10,569 nt of DNA from Candidatus Roizmanbacteria bacterium (GCA_026395475.1 JAPLYQ010000062.1:1-10569), one strand, 5' to 3'. Counted from the stretch's first letter, positions 1-7,061 are shown. Program-made: numbers and translations. The notes: a model not told the origin generated them from the letters alone.

Positions 1-211
1 CCACCCATTTTATTATCGTACTGACAAGTGGGACAACTCCTGCAAACCTTTTTGCACTGAGTACATCATTTACGTGTTCTTTAACCTTTTTTTGGAATGC
101 ATCTGCAGAAGTCTTCACATGCCAGATGAAAAGTAGAATCGTAATCATTACCACTATCCCCAAAATCATAAAGATGCTTGCAAGTAAGTAAAACACTGAT
201 TGTATGTCCAT
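1..211 (-). CDS. Small single-pass membrane protein, 5' part only (runs off the left edge)
   Basis: Reading the minus strand from the ATG at 211-209 gives 70 codons with no stop up to the window edge, so the C-terminus is unseen. Residues 7-30 are almost entirely hydrophobic (YLLASIFMILGIVVMITILL and onward) and should form one transmembrane helix. They are followed by a Lys/Asp-containing amphipathic stretch (about 33-56) and a second mildly hydrophobic stretch (57-70). A short N-terminus, one helix and a basic helical tail suggest a small membrane-anchored protein. I do not recognise a named family; DUF948-like or other short membrane proteins are possible. The start is supported by a good promoter whose -10 ends 8 bases upstream. 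There is no Shine-Dalgarno sequence. The gene is divergent from the 566-2124 unit. Confidence 0.65.
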   Translation of the reverse strand, partial: MDIQSVFYLLASIFMILGIVVMITILLFIWHVKTSADAFQKKVKEHVNDVLSAKRFAGVVPLVSTIIKWV

Positions 212-219
212 ATGATTTG

Positions 220-248
220 ATTATAAAGAAACCGTATGAAAGTTACAA
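220..248 (-). promoter_or_regulatory. Sigma70-type promoter for the leftward membrane-protein gene
   Basis: On the minus strand, TTGTAA (248-243) is separated by exactly 17 bp from a perfect TATAAT (225-220). The expected transcription start is about 213, within a couple of bases of the ATG at 211, so the mRNA would be almost leaderless. Confidence 0.6.
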
Positions 249-345
249 CACCCATGAGTGTATGTGGTGATTTTTGGCAATAGAAAGCTAAGATACTCCA
301 TATTTCTATCACGTATTAGTGTACAAATTTCGAGTATATAAGTCT

Positions 346-360
346 ATATTCAGTGAATAT
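346..360. repeat. 15-bp dyad, possible operator
   Basis: ATATTCA-G-TGAATAT is a perfect 7+7 inverted repeat around a single G. It ends 22 bp before the -35 hexamer at 383, a position that suits an activator or repressor site for the unit to the right. Binding is inferred; AT-rich DNA produces some dyads by chance. Confidence 0.35.
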
Positions 361-382
361 CTTGCATAGTTCTCAGATGCCA

Positions 383-411
383 TTGAATATTTAATACCTA
401 TGTGGTATAAT
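383..411 (+). promoter_or_regulatory. Extended -10 promoter reading toward the 566-2124 unit
   Basis: TTGAAT (383-388), a 17-bp spacer and perfect TATAAT (406-411), preceded by TGG so that the TGn extended -10 element is present. Transcription should start near 418, leaving about 148 untranslated bases before the ATG at 566, unless a small RNA is made here. It is one of the best promoter matches in the window. Confidence 0.55.
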
Positions 412-544
412 ATATATTAGTTATCATTTATTAAATATTTTTGTATTTCTTAGGTAGTAAATAGGGCATTTTAGTCATGTTATTATCAATTTATAGCCTA
501 ATATAGCAACCTAGATATAAAATAGTAGTCTAGATAACGCTTAT

Positions 545-550
545 TATAAT
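545..550 (+). promoter_or_regulatory. -10 element immediately before the first gene of the 566-2124 unit
   Basis: Perfect TATAAT ends 15 bases before the ATG at 566, which would give a leader of about 8 bases. No convincing -35 lies 16-18 bp upstream. It may work with an activator or be secondary to the promoter at 383-411. The CTAGATA direct repeats sit just upstream. Confidence 0.35.
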
Positions 551-565
551 TTTTTTGTAAATAAT

Positions 566-1399
566 ATGTCTGTTAATATAAATATCGAGGGAGATGGTCT
601 TACTTATGCAGGTGTTACAAATATTTTTAAGGCTAGTCAAGTTATAGCTTTTTTGAACTCACAAGAGGCTAATGCCCAGATTCAAACAGGAATAGTCACA
701 TCGACAAATGCCTTATCACAAGGACAAACTTATGCGAATAAATCTCCACGTGACGTTATACTCGAATCAAACGCTAAACACAATTCACAAAAGATTTTGG
801 TATTTGCAGACTACAACAACAAAACAAAAAACAAAGATACTTTTAAGCCTGTTGAGATCAGACTGTTATTTAAAAAGGCAGGTTTCACTGAGCCAAAAAA
901 TTTTAGTAGAGACTGGAAAGAGGCTGTAAAAGCGGGGTATATTTATGAAGATCATGTAAAAAATGATGAATTTGTTATATCCGATCGAGGTCTAACCTTA
1001 ATTGCTGATCACTTCGCTAGCGAAGAAAAGTCAAATAGCAAAAAAGCAACCAATAAGCGAAAATCCACACCAAAAGTCATTACTGAAGAAGTAAAAAGAC
1101 TTGATATATCAACCAGTTTCAATGATTATCCAAAGTTTTATGATCTTGCTACAAAGGCAAATAAGATACTTTGGATTTTAGCCTATGCGGATGCAAAAGG
1201 AATACCAGAGCTCACAACGGCTGATATTGAATACTTAGCTGATAAATTGCGTGACAAAATTCCTACCGGTGGATTTACAGCATTGTCTGAATATATCTTC
1301 AAAAAATCGTATATAACCAAGACTGTTGAAGGAAAGATAAAAATCCAACATGATGGATTGGAATATTTAAAGTCATTAATAACTGAGGTTAAAGAATAA
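566..1399 (+). CDS. Hypothetical protein with two probable winged-helix-like repeats
   Basis: 277 aa, not recognised as a named family. Residues 1-35 look like a short beta/alpha unit (INIEGDGLTYAG, then a helix with KASQVIAFLNS). Two later segments resemble each other: 76-150 begins KILVFADYNNK and ends in RGLTLIADHF, and 200-271 begins KILWILAYADAKG and ends in DGLEYLKSL. Each has a helix, an acidic helix (VEIRLLFKKAGF, DIEYLADKLRD), an amphipathic helix with Lys and Tyr (WKEAVKAGYI, LSEYIFKKSYI), a beta hairpin and a closing helix, as expected for tandem winged helix-turn-helix units. A Lys/Ser-rich linker (about 153-170) joins them. There is no signal peptide or membrane segment, so it is probably cytosolic and may bind nucleic acid. 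The stop is 5 bases before the next ATG, indicating one transcript. A transcription factor, adaptor or defence component are all possible. Confidence 0.75.
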   Translation: MSVNINIEGDGLTYAGVTNIFKASQVIAFLNSQEANAQIQTGIVTSTNALSQGQTYANKSPRDVILESNAKHNSQKILVFADYNNKTKNKDTFKPVEIRLLFKKAGFTEPKNFSRDWKEAVKAGYIYEDHVKNDEFVISDRGLTLIADHFASEEKSNSKKATNKRKSTPKVITEEVKRLDISTSFNDYPKFYDLATKANKILWILAYADAKGIPELTTADIEYLADKLRDKIPTGGFTALSEYIFKKSYITKTVEGKIKIQHDGLEYLKSLITEVKE

Positions 1400-1404
1400 T
1401 AACG

Positions 1405-2124
1405 ATGAGTGAAAGTATATTGTTTCCGCCGGATTTTAATCCAGAAAATTATTCTATTCCGGATAAAAATGCAAAACCTTATGAGAAAATTAGGGCTGCA
1501 ATTTCCATCGGAAAAGAAATTACAAAAAAAGAATGGTTTACTATTTCTGAGATACTGGAAATACTTGTATATATAAATCGTCCACTCTACAAGCAGATTG
1601 TATCTTATAATGTCCAAAATCGTAGTAAAGATTTTGTTGCAAAAAAAATTAAAGGCACATTATATATTTCTATTCCTAATAAACAATCAAGTGCTAAAAT
1701 TGTGGACCAAAATACGCCCTACACTAGTACCAAGGAATTAATAACACTCATTGACCAATTAGGAAAAGAGGTATGGATTGCAGATCCATACGTTGATTTA
1801 GATTTTCTAGATATTATCATGCAAATTGATAAGAAAATTAAACTATTAATTCTTACTGTTAATACCGGAGGATCAAATAAGAAAAAGATATTTATTGGAA
1901 TGGCAAAACGATTACTGATTGAAAGAGGTAATTTTGAAATAAGAGAAAGTGAATATGATTTTAAAGATAGATACTTGATTGGTGAAAACGGAACATACAT
2001 CTTAGGATTCTCACTAAAAGATATTGGAAAGAAACAGTCATCTATTGCATTAATAAACGATTTGACCCCCTCTTTAAAGAAGTGGTTTCAAGCAAAATGG
2101 GCTACCTCACACCAAATTATCTGA
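1405..2124 (+). CDS. PLD-like domain protein with an incomplete HKD motif
   Basis: 239 aa. Residues about 24-92 form a helix-rich, possibly winged-helix N-terminal domain (KIRAAISIGKEITKKEWFTI, then helices and a short hairpin). Residues 108-215 read like a phospholipase-D-like fold: a strand ending in VWIADPYVD (123-131), a second strand KLLILTVN (146-153), and the motif FKDRYLIGE (186-194) followed by YILGFSLKDIGKK (198-210). In active PLD-family proteins the His of HxK or HDR normally precedes this Asp/Arg pair; here it is Lys187. The protein may therefore be a non-catalytic binding module or use other residues. There is no signal peptide. It follows the 566 gene by 5 bases with no Shine-Dalgarno, so translation is probably coupled. 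The PLD-like call rests on motif pattern only; the partner relationship is inferred from the tight operon. Confidence 0.75.
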   Translation: MSESILFPPDFNPENYSIPDKNAKPYEKIRAAISIGKEITKKEWFTISEILEILVYINRPLYKQIVSYNVQNRSKDFVAKKIKGTLYISIPNKQSSAKIVDQNTPYTSTKELITLIDQLGKEVWIADPYVDLDFLDIIMQIDKKIKLLILTVNTGGSNKKKIFIGMAKRLLIERGNFEIRESEYDFKDRYLIGENGTYILGFSLKDIGKKQSSIALINDLTPSLKKWFQAKWATSHQII

Positions 2125-2148
2125 TAGATATTTTTAATATTTACTTTG

Positions 2149-2154
2149 TATAAT
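2149..2154 (+). promoter_or_regulatory. -10 element of ychF, near-leaderless start
   Basis: Perfect TATAAT in the context TTGTATAATG, ending 8 bases before the ychF ATG. The same TTGTATAATG string occurs before the tRNA-Thr gene. No good -35 is seen. The 38-bp gap from the previous gene has no terminator hairpin, so read-through is also possible. Confidence 0.5.
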
Positions 2155-2162
2155 GTTTACCT

Positions 2163-3242
2163 ATGAAACTCTCAATAGGAATCGTTGGATTGCCAAATGT
2201 CGGAAAATCAACCCTTTTTAACGCCCTACTTAAAAAACAGGTTGCAGACGCTGCAAACTATCCCTTCTGTACCATTGAACCAAACGTGGGAATCGTTGAA
2301 GTTCCAGATGAGCGCCTTCCCGTTCTTGCAAAAATTGTAAAAACAGAAAAGCTTGTTCCTGCAGTTGTAGAATTCTACGATATTGCTGGCATCGTAAAGG
2401 GAGCATCAGAAGGCGAAGGATTAGGAAATAAATTTCTTTCCCACATTCGTGAAGTTGCTGCAATAGTCCATGTTGTTCGATTATTTGAAGATGCAAATGT
2501 TATTCATGTGGCAAACAAGGTAGATCCAAGAAGCGACATTGATACGATTGATGCTGAACTTATTTTGGCAGATATGGAAACACTTAATAAACAAAGAGAG
2601 CCAAAAATGAATGCAAGTAAAGATGAGCGAACAACCTACGAAATTGTACAACGACTAAAAGTCGAGCTGAATAAAGGAATTTCAGCCCGAAACGTTGCAC
2701 TCAGTGACGAAGAAAAAGTATTGACACAACAACTTAATCTGCTTACTATGAAGCCAATCATGTATGCATTTAACGTTTCAGAAGAACAGTTGATGCAACA
2801 GGATGAAATAAAAAAGAAAATTGCGGAACTTGGAATAACCACTAACTGGATTTTCTTCAATGCAAAGTTGGAAAATGATGTCCTTGCCTTTTCCCCTGAG
2901 GAACAAAAAGAATATTTGAATCAATTTAAATTAGAAGATACTGGCTTAAATCGTTTAATAAAAAAGTGTTATGAAATCTTAGGACTTATCTCATTTCTCA
3001 CTGCTGGCACACTTGAAGCACGTGCATGGACCATTAAAAAAGGTGAACTTGCCCCAGAAGCTGCAGGAACAATCCACACCGATTTCACAAAAAAATTCAT
3101 TAAAGCTGATATTTGTTCTTACGAAGATTTTGTCGCTGCAAATGGGTGGGTTGGCGCACGAGATATTGGAAAAGTTGTCAGTGCTGGCCGTGATTATATG
3201 ATGAAAGACGGCGATGTCGTGGAATTCAAGATCGGTGCATAA
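2163..3242 (+). CDS. ychF: YchF/OLA1-type ATPase (Obg-family P-loop protein)
   Basis: 359 aa, the family's usual length. It is a universally conserved translation-associated P-loop ATPase that binds ribosomes and is linked to stress responses. The G1 loop is GLPNVGKST (9-17), followed by the family signature PFCTIEPNVG (34-43). The switch/G3 region is DIAGIVKGAS (73-82), with GLGNKFLSHIRE (86-97). The G4 position carries NVSE (204-207) in place of NKxD, the change that gives YchF its ATP preference. A coiled-coil insertion spans about 133-195, and the C-terminal TGS domain (about 280-357) ends in GRDYMMKDGDVVEFKIGA. No key residue is missing. In many bacteria ychF is next to pth, but here it is not: it lies between the unknown PLD-like unit and the large hydrolase. 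The ATG at 2163 fits both homology and the leaderless promoter. Confidence 0.97.
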   Translation: MKLSIGIVGLPNVGKSTLFNALLKKQVADAANYPFCTIEPNVGIVEVPDERLPVLAKIVKTEKLVPAVVEFYDIAGIVKGASEGEGLGNKFLSHIREVAAIVHVVRLFEDANVIHVANKVDPRSDIDTIDAELILADMETLNKQREPKMNASKDERTTYEIVQRLKVELNKGISARNVALSDEEKVLTQQLNLLTMKPIMYAFNVSEEQLMQQDEIKKKIAELGITTNWIFFNAKLENDVLAFSPEEQKEYLNQFKLEDTGLNRLIKKCYEILGLISFLTAGTLEARAWTIKKGELAPEAAGTIHTDFTKKFIKADICSYEDFVAANGWVGARDIGKVVSAGRDYMMKDGDVVEFKIGA

Positions 3243-3247
3243 TCTGT

Positions 3248-3253
3248 TATAGT
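3248..3253 (+). promoter_or_regulatory. Possible -10 element for the 701-aa hydrolase gene
   Basis: TATAGT lies in the 20-bp gap after ychF and ends 9 bases before the ATG at 3263. A weak -35 (TTCAAG, 3225-3230) sits 17 bp upstream inside the ychF coding end. Co-transcription with ychF cannot be excluded. Confidence 0.35.
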
Positions 3254-3262
3254 GATAAGCAT

Positions 3263-5368
3263 ATGGAATCACCCGGGACTCCCCTTCCCAATGTTAATGT
3301 TCCTCAACAAAAGCAGTCGCTTTCTCACATTATTAGTAGATTAAAATTTTCTCAACGTCCACCTGAACTTGATGCTCATACTCCAGAAAATGTGCAAAGA
3401 AGTGAAGTGTATGAAAAAAAAGCAGAGGGTTTATTTGGAAACTCAAAAGATCTTCTTGTAAAATTTGGGCTTGCTGAAAAGGACGCTCAAACAATTGCTG
3501 ACACTCTATCCTCAGGAGAATGGATGTTCACTCGCGATTTCTTGCTCAATACTGGCGAAATAAAGAAAGATGCAAAAAATGAGGTAAAAATAGAATTTCA
3601 CTCGCCCCATGCTACCTCCAAAGAACGACAACTTTCAGGAAAAGAGCCATTTGATGCAAAAGAAGTGCCTACAGCAGAATTGCAATTTAATTTAAGCGAC
3701 ATGATTCAATCCGCTGTAGAATCAGCACATTTAAATCCAGAGCTTACCGAAAAAATTATGGCTGGATATAGTGGATTGACAAGATATAAAGATTTTGGTT
3801 TATCACTCCAATTTTCGGTTGAAGAAGATGAAGGACAGATATCAGGCAAGGCTATGCGATTTTCTAATCTAAAATCTAAGATAGCAGATCAATTCCAAAA
3901 TGCTGACGCTAATTCGCTCATTATTGGAGGATGGACAAGTAATATCGATTTTTCTCACCGACAGAATGACCCTCAAAATGGTCCACAAAACGAAGCTGAT
4001 TTGTCCCAACAATACTTATCACGAAAAAAAATTCAAGGAAAACAAGCATTTGTCGTTTCTTGTGCGGGGCCAGGAATGGAGCGAAATGTTTTTTCAGATC
4101 AGGTTACCTATGACGAACCTTTTGGACCACATGATCATATGTTAGGAGTTGCTGCAGCATATACTCTACTTGGTAAAGGGAATGCGGACCGCCCCATGGA
4201 TCTTGCCCTTGAGGGACATTCAATGGGGGGTGCAGGTATGATTGCAGTTCTTGAACATTATAAATTTCCTCCGCAGCATAACGTAGCAATAACTGCTCTC
4301 CACCCTGCCATAGCTGGAACAAATGCATGGGCAAATCTTACCGAACAAATTTCTAAGGCCGGCGACCCCCTTGTAAGAACAGTGGGAAGAAAGGGTCTTG
4401 CGACAGTTGTCTCGGGAGCTATTGATGTTATGGATATTTCAGCAAAGAGAATGCATGCGCAAAGAGTCTATACTCCCCTCAAGGAGGCCATATCGAGCAT
4501 CGCAACAAGCGAGCTCTTTTTGCCAGGTGACACAAGAAATATGCCTCAATTGGTAAAAAAACATGTAGATATGTTTAAAACATATACGGCAAGTTCCACT
4601 CTTTCTGCACTGGGAAGTATTACTGATCTTCCCCTTGATGGAGACCGCCTCAATGCAATGATGAAGGATGAGAAAAATGCAACAAAATTTGTTCTTGTGA
4701 CAGATAAAGATGATCAGATGGTTGAAACAGAAAGCATGTTACGCCAACTCCCCTACGATGTTCCTCTCTTTGTACTTGATGATAAAGATGAGGGGTCACA
4801 TTATTCATTTAAAAGAAATTGTAGAAGTTTGAGACTTTCTCTTCTACAACAAACGATGGAACAATTCACCAAACCTCAATTTTCTTATGCTTACCAAGAT
4901 CTTTTCCTGAAAGCCTACAGCGATAAATTGTATAATCCAGAGCAAATTGGAGCCCTATTACAGAGAGAGGGTGCCACTTTTGCCACTCAATTTGGAATAT
5001 CAAGTGAAGAACTGTCGTCCTATCTACAAAAAAGGGCGGAAACAAAGATATTATTTGCCGGCAGAAAACCAAATAGACAAAGAAATGCTTTCTTTGACGC
5101 ATTAGCTGGAGCTGATCCTACTCGAACAAAAGAATTGCTTGAATATTATCAATTGGTAAGTGGACAACCAGATCTTGGTCTTAAATATTTCTATTCATCT
5201 AACCCTGAAAAATTGAGTACGGCCATCATGCCAGAAAGTAGAAACTCAAAAGATCTAGCAAAGCTCGAACTTCTCCTTGAAACGTTGGAAACACTTTCCG
5301 ACCAAGTTCATTTTAATGTTGAGAGTGATCCGTTGCTAAAACGAACAGATATAAAACTAAAAAATTAA
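3263..5368 (+). CDS. Large cytosolic alpha/beta-hydrolase-fold protein of unknown substrate
   Basis: 701 aa. The first ~45 residues are Pro/Gln-rich and probably disordered; 46-250 form a helical then mixed region with no recognised domain. The core shows a strand (QAFVVSCAGPG), then the nucleophile elbow LEGHSMGG with Ser320, a helical cap-like stretch (about 355-470), a strand ending TDKDDQMV with Asp484 as the likely triad acid (Asp481 and Asp483 are alternatives), and EGSHYSF with His513. This order and spacing fit a complete Ser-Asp-His triad of a lipase/esterase-like hydrolase. Residues about 520-701 are mostly helical and unrecognised. No signal peptide or membrane helix is visible, so it is probably intracellular. 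At over twice the length of a minimal alpha/beta hydrolase, it has large extra N- and C-terminal regions. It lies between ychF (20 bp upstream) and another unknown gene (52 bp downstream). The substrate cannot be inferred. Confidence 0.8.
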   Translation: MESPGTPLPNVNVPQQKQSLSHIISRLKFSQRPPELDAHTPENVQRSEVYEKKAEGLFGNSKDLLVKFGLAEKDAQTIADTLSSGEWMFTRDFLLNTGEIKKDAKNEVKIEFHSPHATSKERQLSGKEPFDAKEVPTAELQFNLSDMIQSAVESAHLNPELTEKIMAGYSGLTRYKDFGLSLQFSVEEDEGQISGKAMRFSNLKSKIADQFQNADANSLIIGGWTSNIDFSHRQNDPQNGPQNEADLSQQYLSRKKIQGKQAFVVSCAGPGMERNVFSDQVTYDEPFGPHDHMLGVAAAYTLLGKGNADRPMDLALEGHSMGGAGMIAVLEHYKFPPQHNVAITALHPAIAGTNAWANLTEQISKAGDPLVRTVGRKGLATVVSGAIDVMDISAKRMHAQRVYTPLKEAISSIATSELFLPGDTRNMPQLVKKHVDMFKTYTASSTLSALGSITDLPLDGDRLNAMMKDEKNATKFVLVTDKDDQMVETESMLRQLPYDVPLFVLDDKDEGSHYSFKRNCRSLRLSLLQQTMEQFTKPQFSYAYQDLFLKAYSDKLYNPEQIGALLQREGATFATQFGISSEELSSYLQKRAETKILFAGRKPNRQRNAFFDALAGADPTRTKELLEYYQLVSGQPDLGLKYFYSSNPEKLSTAIMPESRNSKDLAKLELLLETLETLSDQVHFNVESDPLLKRTDIKLKN

Positions 5369-5381
5369 AATTGGGATTCGT

Positions 5382-5410
5382 TTGAGTCTAATAATGACGC
5401 TTGATACAAT
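5382..5410 (+). promoter_or_regulatory. Promoter overlapping the alternative start of the 260-aa gene
   Basis: TTGAGT (5382-5387), a 17-bp spacer and TACAAT (5405-5410). Transcription would start near 5417, downstream of the possible TTG (5382) and ATG (5394) starts. This favours the ATG at 5421. Confidence 0.45.
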
Positions 5411-5420
5411 TGAGGAACGT

Positions 5421-6203
5421 ATGAATATCGGACAACAAGAAGGTGGTAGTATTTCATCTCCTCCCCCAGATCGTATATCTTCATTTATCACTTCTCAAAA
5501 TTTTGCCGCAAGAGTGGACACCCTTTTTAATCCCCCACCGCAAGGAGTTGAGTCAGGATTATCTGGTAATTCTGCGCTTGGCCAACTGTATGATTGGTAT
5601 GAAGGACCAGAAGGATCACAAACAATATTAAAACAGTGTTGCTCTGCAAATCCAAACCAGTATCTTGATCCACAAACTCATGCAAAAGAAATGCAGCCAT
5701 TTATAATGTGGCTCAAGGACTATTTGATTGCTCAACATAGTAAAGATTTTCAATATATTTTTGAAACTGACCGTGGATCAACCTATTTTGTCCTTCCAAC
5801 GGGAGAGAATTTGAGATTTAAAATGTCAGATCCTCGATACGAAGAGGGAGCATTCGGTCCAATAAAAAGGAAGGTTCCTTCAAATGAGCCTCCCCACCTT
5901 TTTATTGATCATTTTCGTCCAAGAATGAAAACATTTTTTATATCTGAGGAAGAGAAACAACAAATACAAAGTTCGCCCTCACTGAGTCAACTACCTGAAA
6001 CAACGGTGCAGACTCTTCCTCCAGCTCTTGGGCGAGTTCCACTCCAACTTGCTCCAGCATATAAAAGTGTGTTTAAAGATGGCGGCTGGACAGGACATTA
6101 TGTAGATAACACTCCTCAATTAAATGGATCGTTGACTTTTAGTAATCAAACAATCTCGTCTTTCCACACTGGAACACAGATTTCACGAATGATTAGAGGG
6201 TGA
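5421..6203 (+). CDS. Hypothetical protein, 260 aa
   Basis: Not recognised. With the start at 5421, residues 1-50 are Gly/Ser/Pro-rich and probably disordered (SSPPPD, NPPPQG). A mixed helix/strand core follows at about 52-175: WYEGPEG, a Cys-Cys pair at 73-74, MWLKDYLIAQHSKDFQYIF, and hairpin-like strands around STYFVLPTGENLRF. A Gln/Ser/Pro-rich linker runs about 178-205, and the C-terminus has short polar strands (GGWTGHYVDN, GSLTFSNQTISSF). There is no signal peptide or membrane helix. I chose ATG 5421 over the in-frame TTG 5382 and ATG 5394 because GAGG sits 5 bases upstream (5412-5415) and because a promoter overlaps the longer starts. It follows the 701-aa hydrolase by 52 bp and has a similar Pro-rich N-terminus, so a functional link is possible but unproven. 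Its 3' end overlaps the opposing glycosyltransferase gene. Confidence 0.7.
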   Translation: MNIGQQEGGSISSPPPDRISSFITSQNFAARVDTLFNPPPQGVESGLSGNSALGQLYDWYEGPEGSQTILKQCCSANPNQYLDPQTHAKEMQPFIMWLKDYLIAQHSKDFQYIFETDRGSTYFVLPTGENLRFKMSDPRYEEGAFGPIKRKVPSNEPPHLFIDHFRPRMKTFFISEEEKQQIQSSPSLSQLPETTVQTLPPALGRVPLQLAPAYKSVFKDGGWTGHYVDNTPQLNGSLTFSNQTISSFHTGTQISRMIRG

Positions 6204-7043
6204 AGTGTATCGGATATACGCTCTTGCAAATCGAATCGCAGAAAAAAAGGAAAAGACAATTCCTCTCCACCCATCCAAAATCCCTTTATGGCGAATGAGG
6301 GTCATAAAAAACCAATTGAACGGTTTAATAAGTACCCAATCAATCAGTGAAAATATATTTTTATGTATTTTGTCTCGTTTCATGTCAATCACCATACGAT
6401 CGATATATCGGCTGTTTCTTTCTAAATATCTTTTAAAAGTCGGAGAATCTTTATGAATAAGCGGGTGAGACAGCCATCCCGTTTTCCCTTCTACTTCCAT
6501 GAGTTCATGGACATCTTTACAGGGAAGATGCGCTTTCCCTTTTTTTATCAGACGAATGACTCCATCAGGATACACCCCCCCGGAGCGCAAGTATCCTCCA
6601 AGAAAGTAGTTGAGACGAGGAATAAAAAATGCATTACAATCTCCTGACTTTTTTTGCCAATTTTGTTGAACAATCGTTTGATGTCGTTCAAATAGTTTCT
6701 TTTCTGAAAGACTATCTTGATATTTTGTTCTCATTTCTTCTGACATAAGAAGAACTCTCTTTATCTCCTCAGCAAGCTCAGATGTTACTCTTTCATCAGC
6801 ATCAAGTTGTAAAATCCAATCTCCGGTGCACGCGTCAATAGCCTTTTGCTTGTTAATGTGGAACATGGACACATTTTGTGTACGGATTACTCTGGCGCCT
6901 GCTTTTAACGCTATTTCCCCCGTTTTATCGGTTGAACTACCGTCAACGACTACCATTTCATCGACCAATCCCTTACACGATTCTAAACACTCACTGATGT
7001 TGGATTCTTCGTTATAGGTGGCAAGAGCAAGTGAAATATGCAT
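6183..7043 (-). CDS. Family 2 glycosyltransferase, WaaE/KdtX-like
   Basis: 286 aa from the ATG at 7043. It probably transfers a sugar from a nucleotide-sugar donor onto an envelope glycan or glycolipid at the cytoplasmic face of the membrane. GT-A features are in order: ATYNEE (8-13), VVVDGSSTDKT (31-41), NKQKAIDACTGDWILQLDAD (64-83) with the metal-binding DADE, the acceptor-side signature with RLIKKGKAHLP (164-174) and VHE (178-180), and SHPLIH (192-197). The C-terminal third has Trp/Phe-rich amphipathic segments (about 229-250 and 258-276), typical of membrane association in this subgroup. An upstream in-frame extension to 7229 exists, but it would overlap the def gene and lacks family similarity; homology and a -10 element favour 7043. 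Donor and acceptor cannot be told. The gene is divergent from def across 30 bp and its last 21 bases overlap the converging gene. Confidence 0.92.
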   Translation of the reverse strand: MHISLALATYNEESNISECLESCKGLVDEMVVVDGSSTDKTGEIALKAGARVIRTQNVSMFHINKQKAIDACTGDWILQLDADERVTSELAEEIKRVLLMSEEMRTKYQDSLSEKKLFERHQTIVQQNWQKKSGDCNAFFIPRLNYFLGGYLRSGGVYPDGVIRLIKKGKAHLPCKDVHELMEVEGKTGWLSHPLIHKDSPTFKRYLERNSRYIDRMVIDMKRDKIHKNIFSLIDWVLIKPFNWFFMTLIRHKGILDGWRGIVFSFFSAIRFARAYIRYTSPSNHS

Positions 7044-7052
7044 AATGTAATA

Positions 7053-7058
7053 TCTATA
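7053..7058 (-). promoter_or_regulatory. -10 element of the glycosyltransferase gene
   Basis: On the minus strand TATAGA (7058-7053) ends 9 bases before the ATG at 7043. It lies in the 30-bp gap shared with def, and its -35 region would fall inside the def coding sequence, where the match is poor. Confidence 0.35.
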
Positions 7059-7061
7059 GTA

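Larger units (their letters stand above)
212..565. other. 354-bp AT-rich intergenic region between divergent units
   Basis: No convincing ORF lies here. It contains the leftward promoter (220-248), a 15-bp dyad (346-360), an extended -10 promoter reading right (383-411), two CTAGATA heptamers (511-517 and 530-536) and a second TATAAT at 545-550. A nine-codon ATG frame (477-506) is too short to support. I found no tRNA-like fold. Confidence 0.6.

Noticed and set aside
477..506. Nine-codon ATG frame as a possible leader peptide
   Set aside because: Too short, without a ribosome binding site or attenuator hairpin.
1183..1617. 144-codon minus-strand frame
   Set aside because: It straddles the junction of the two plus-strand genes and has a biased Tyr/Phe/Ile composition typical of a shadow frame.
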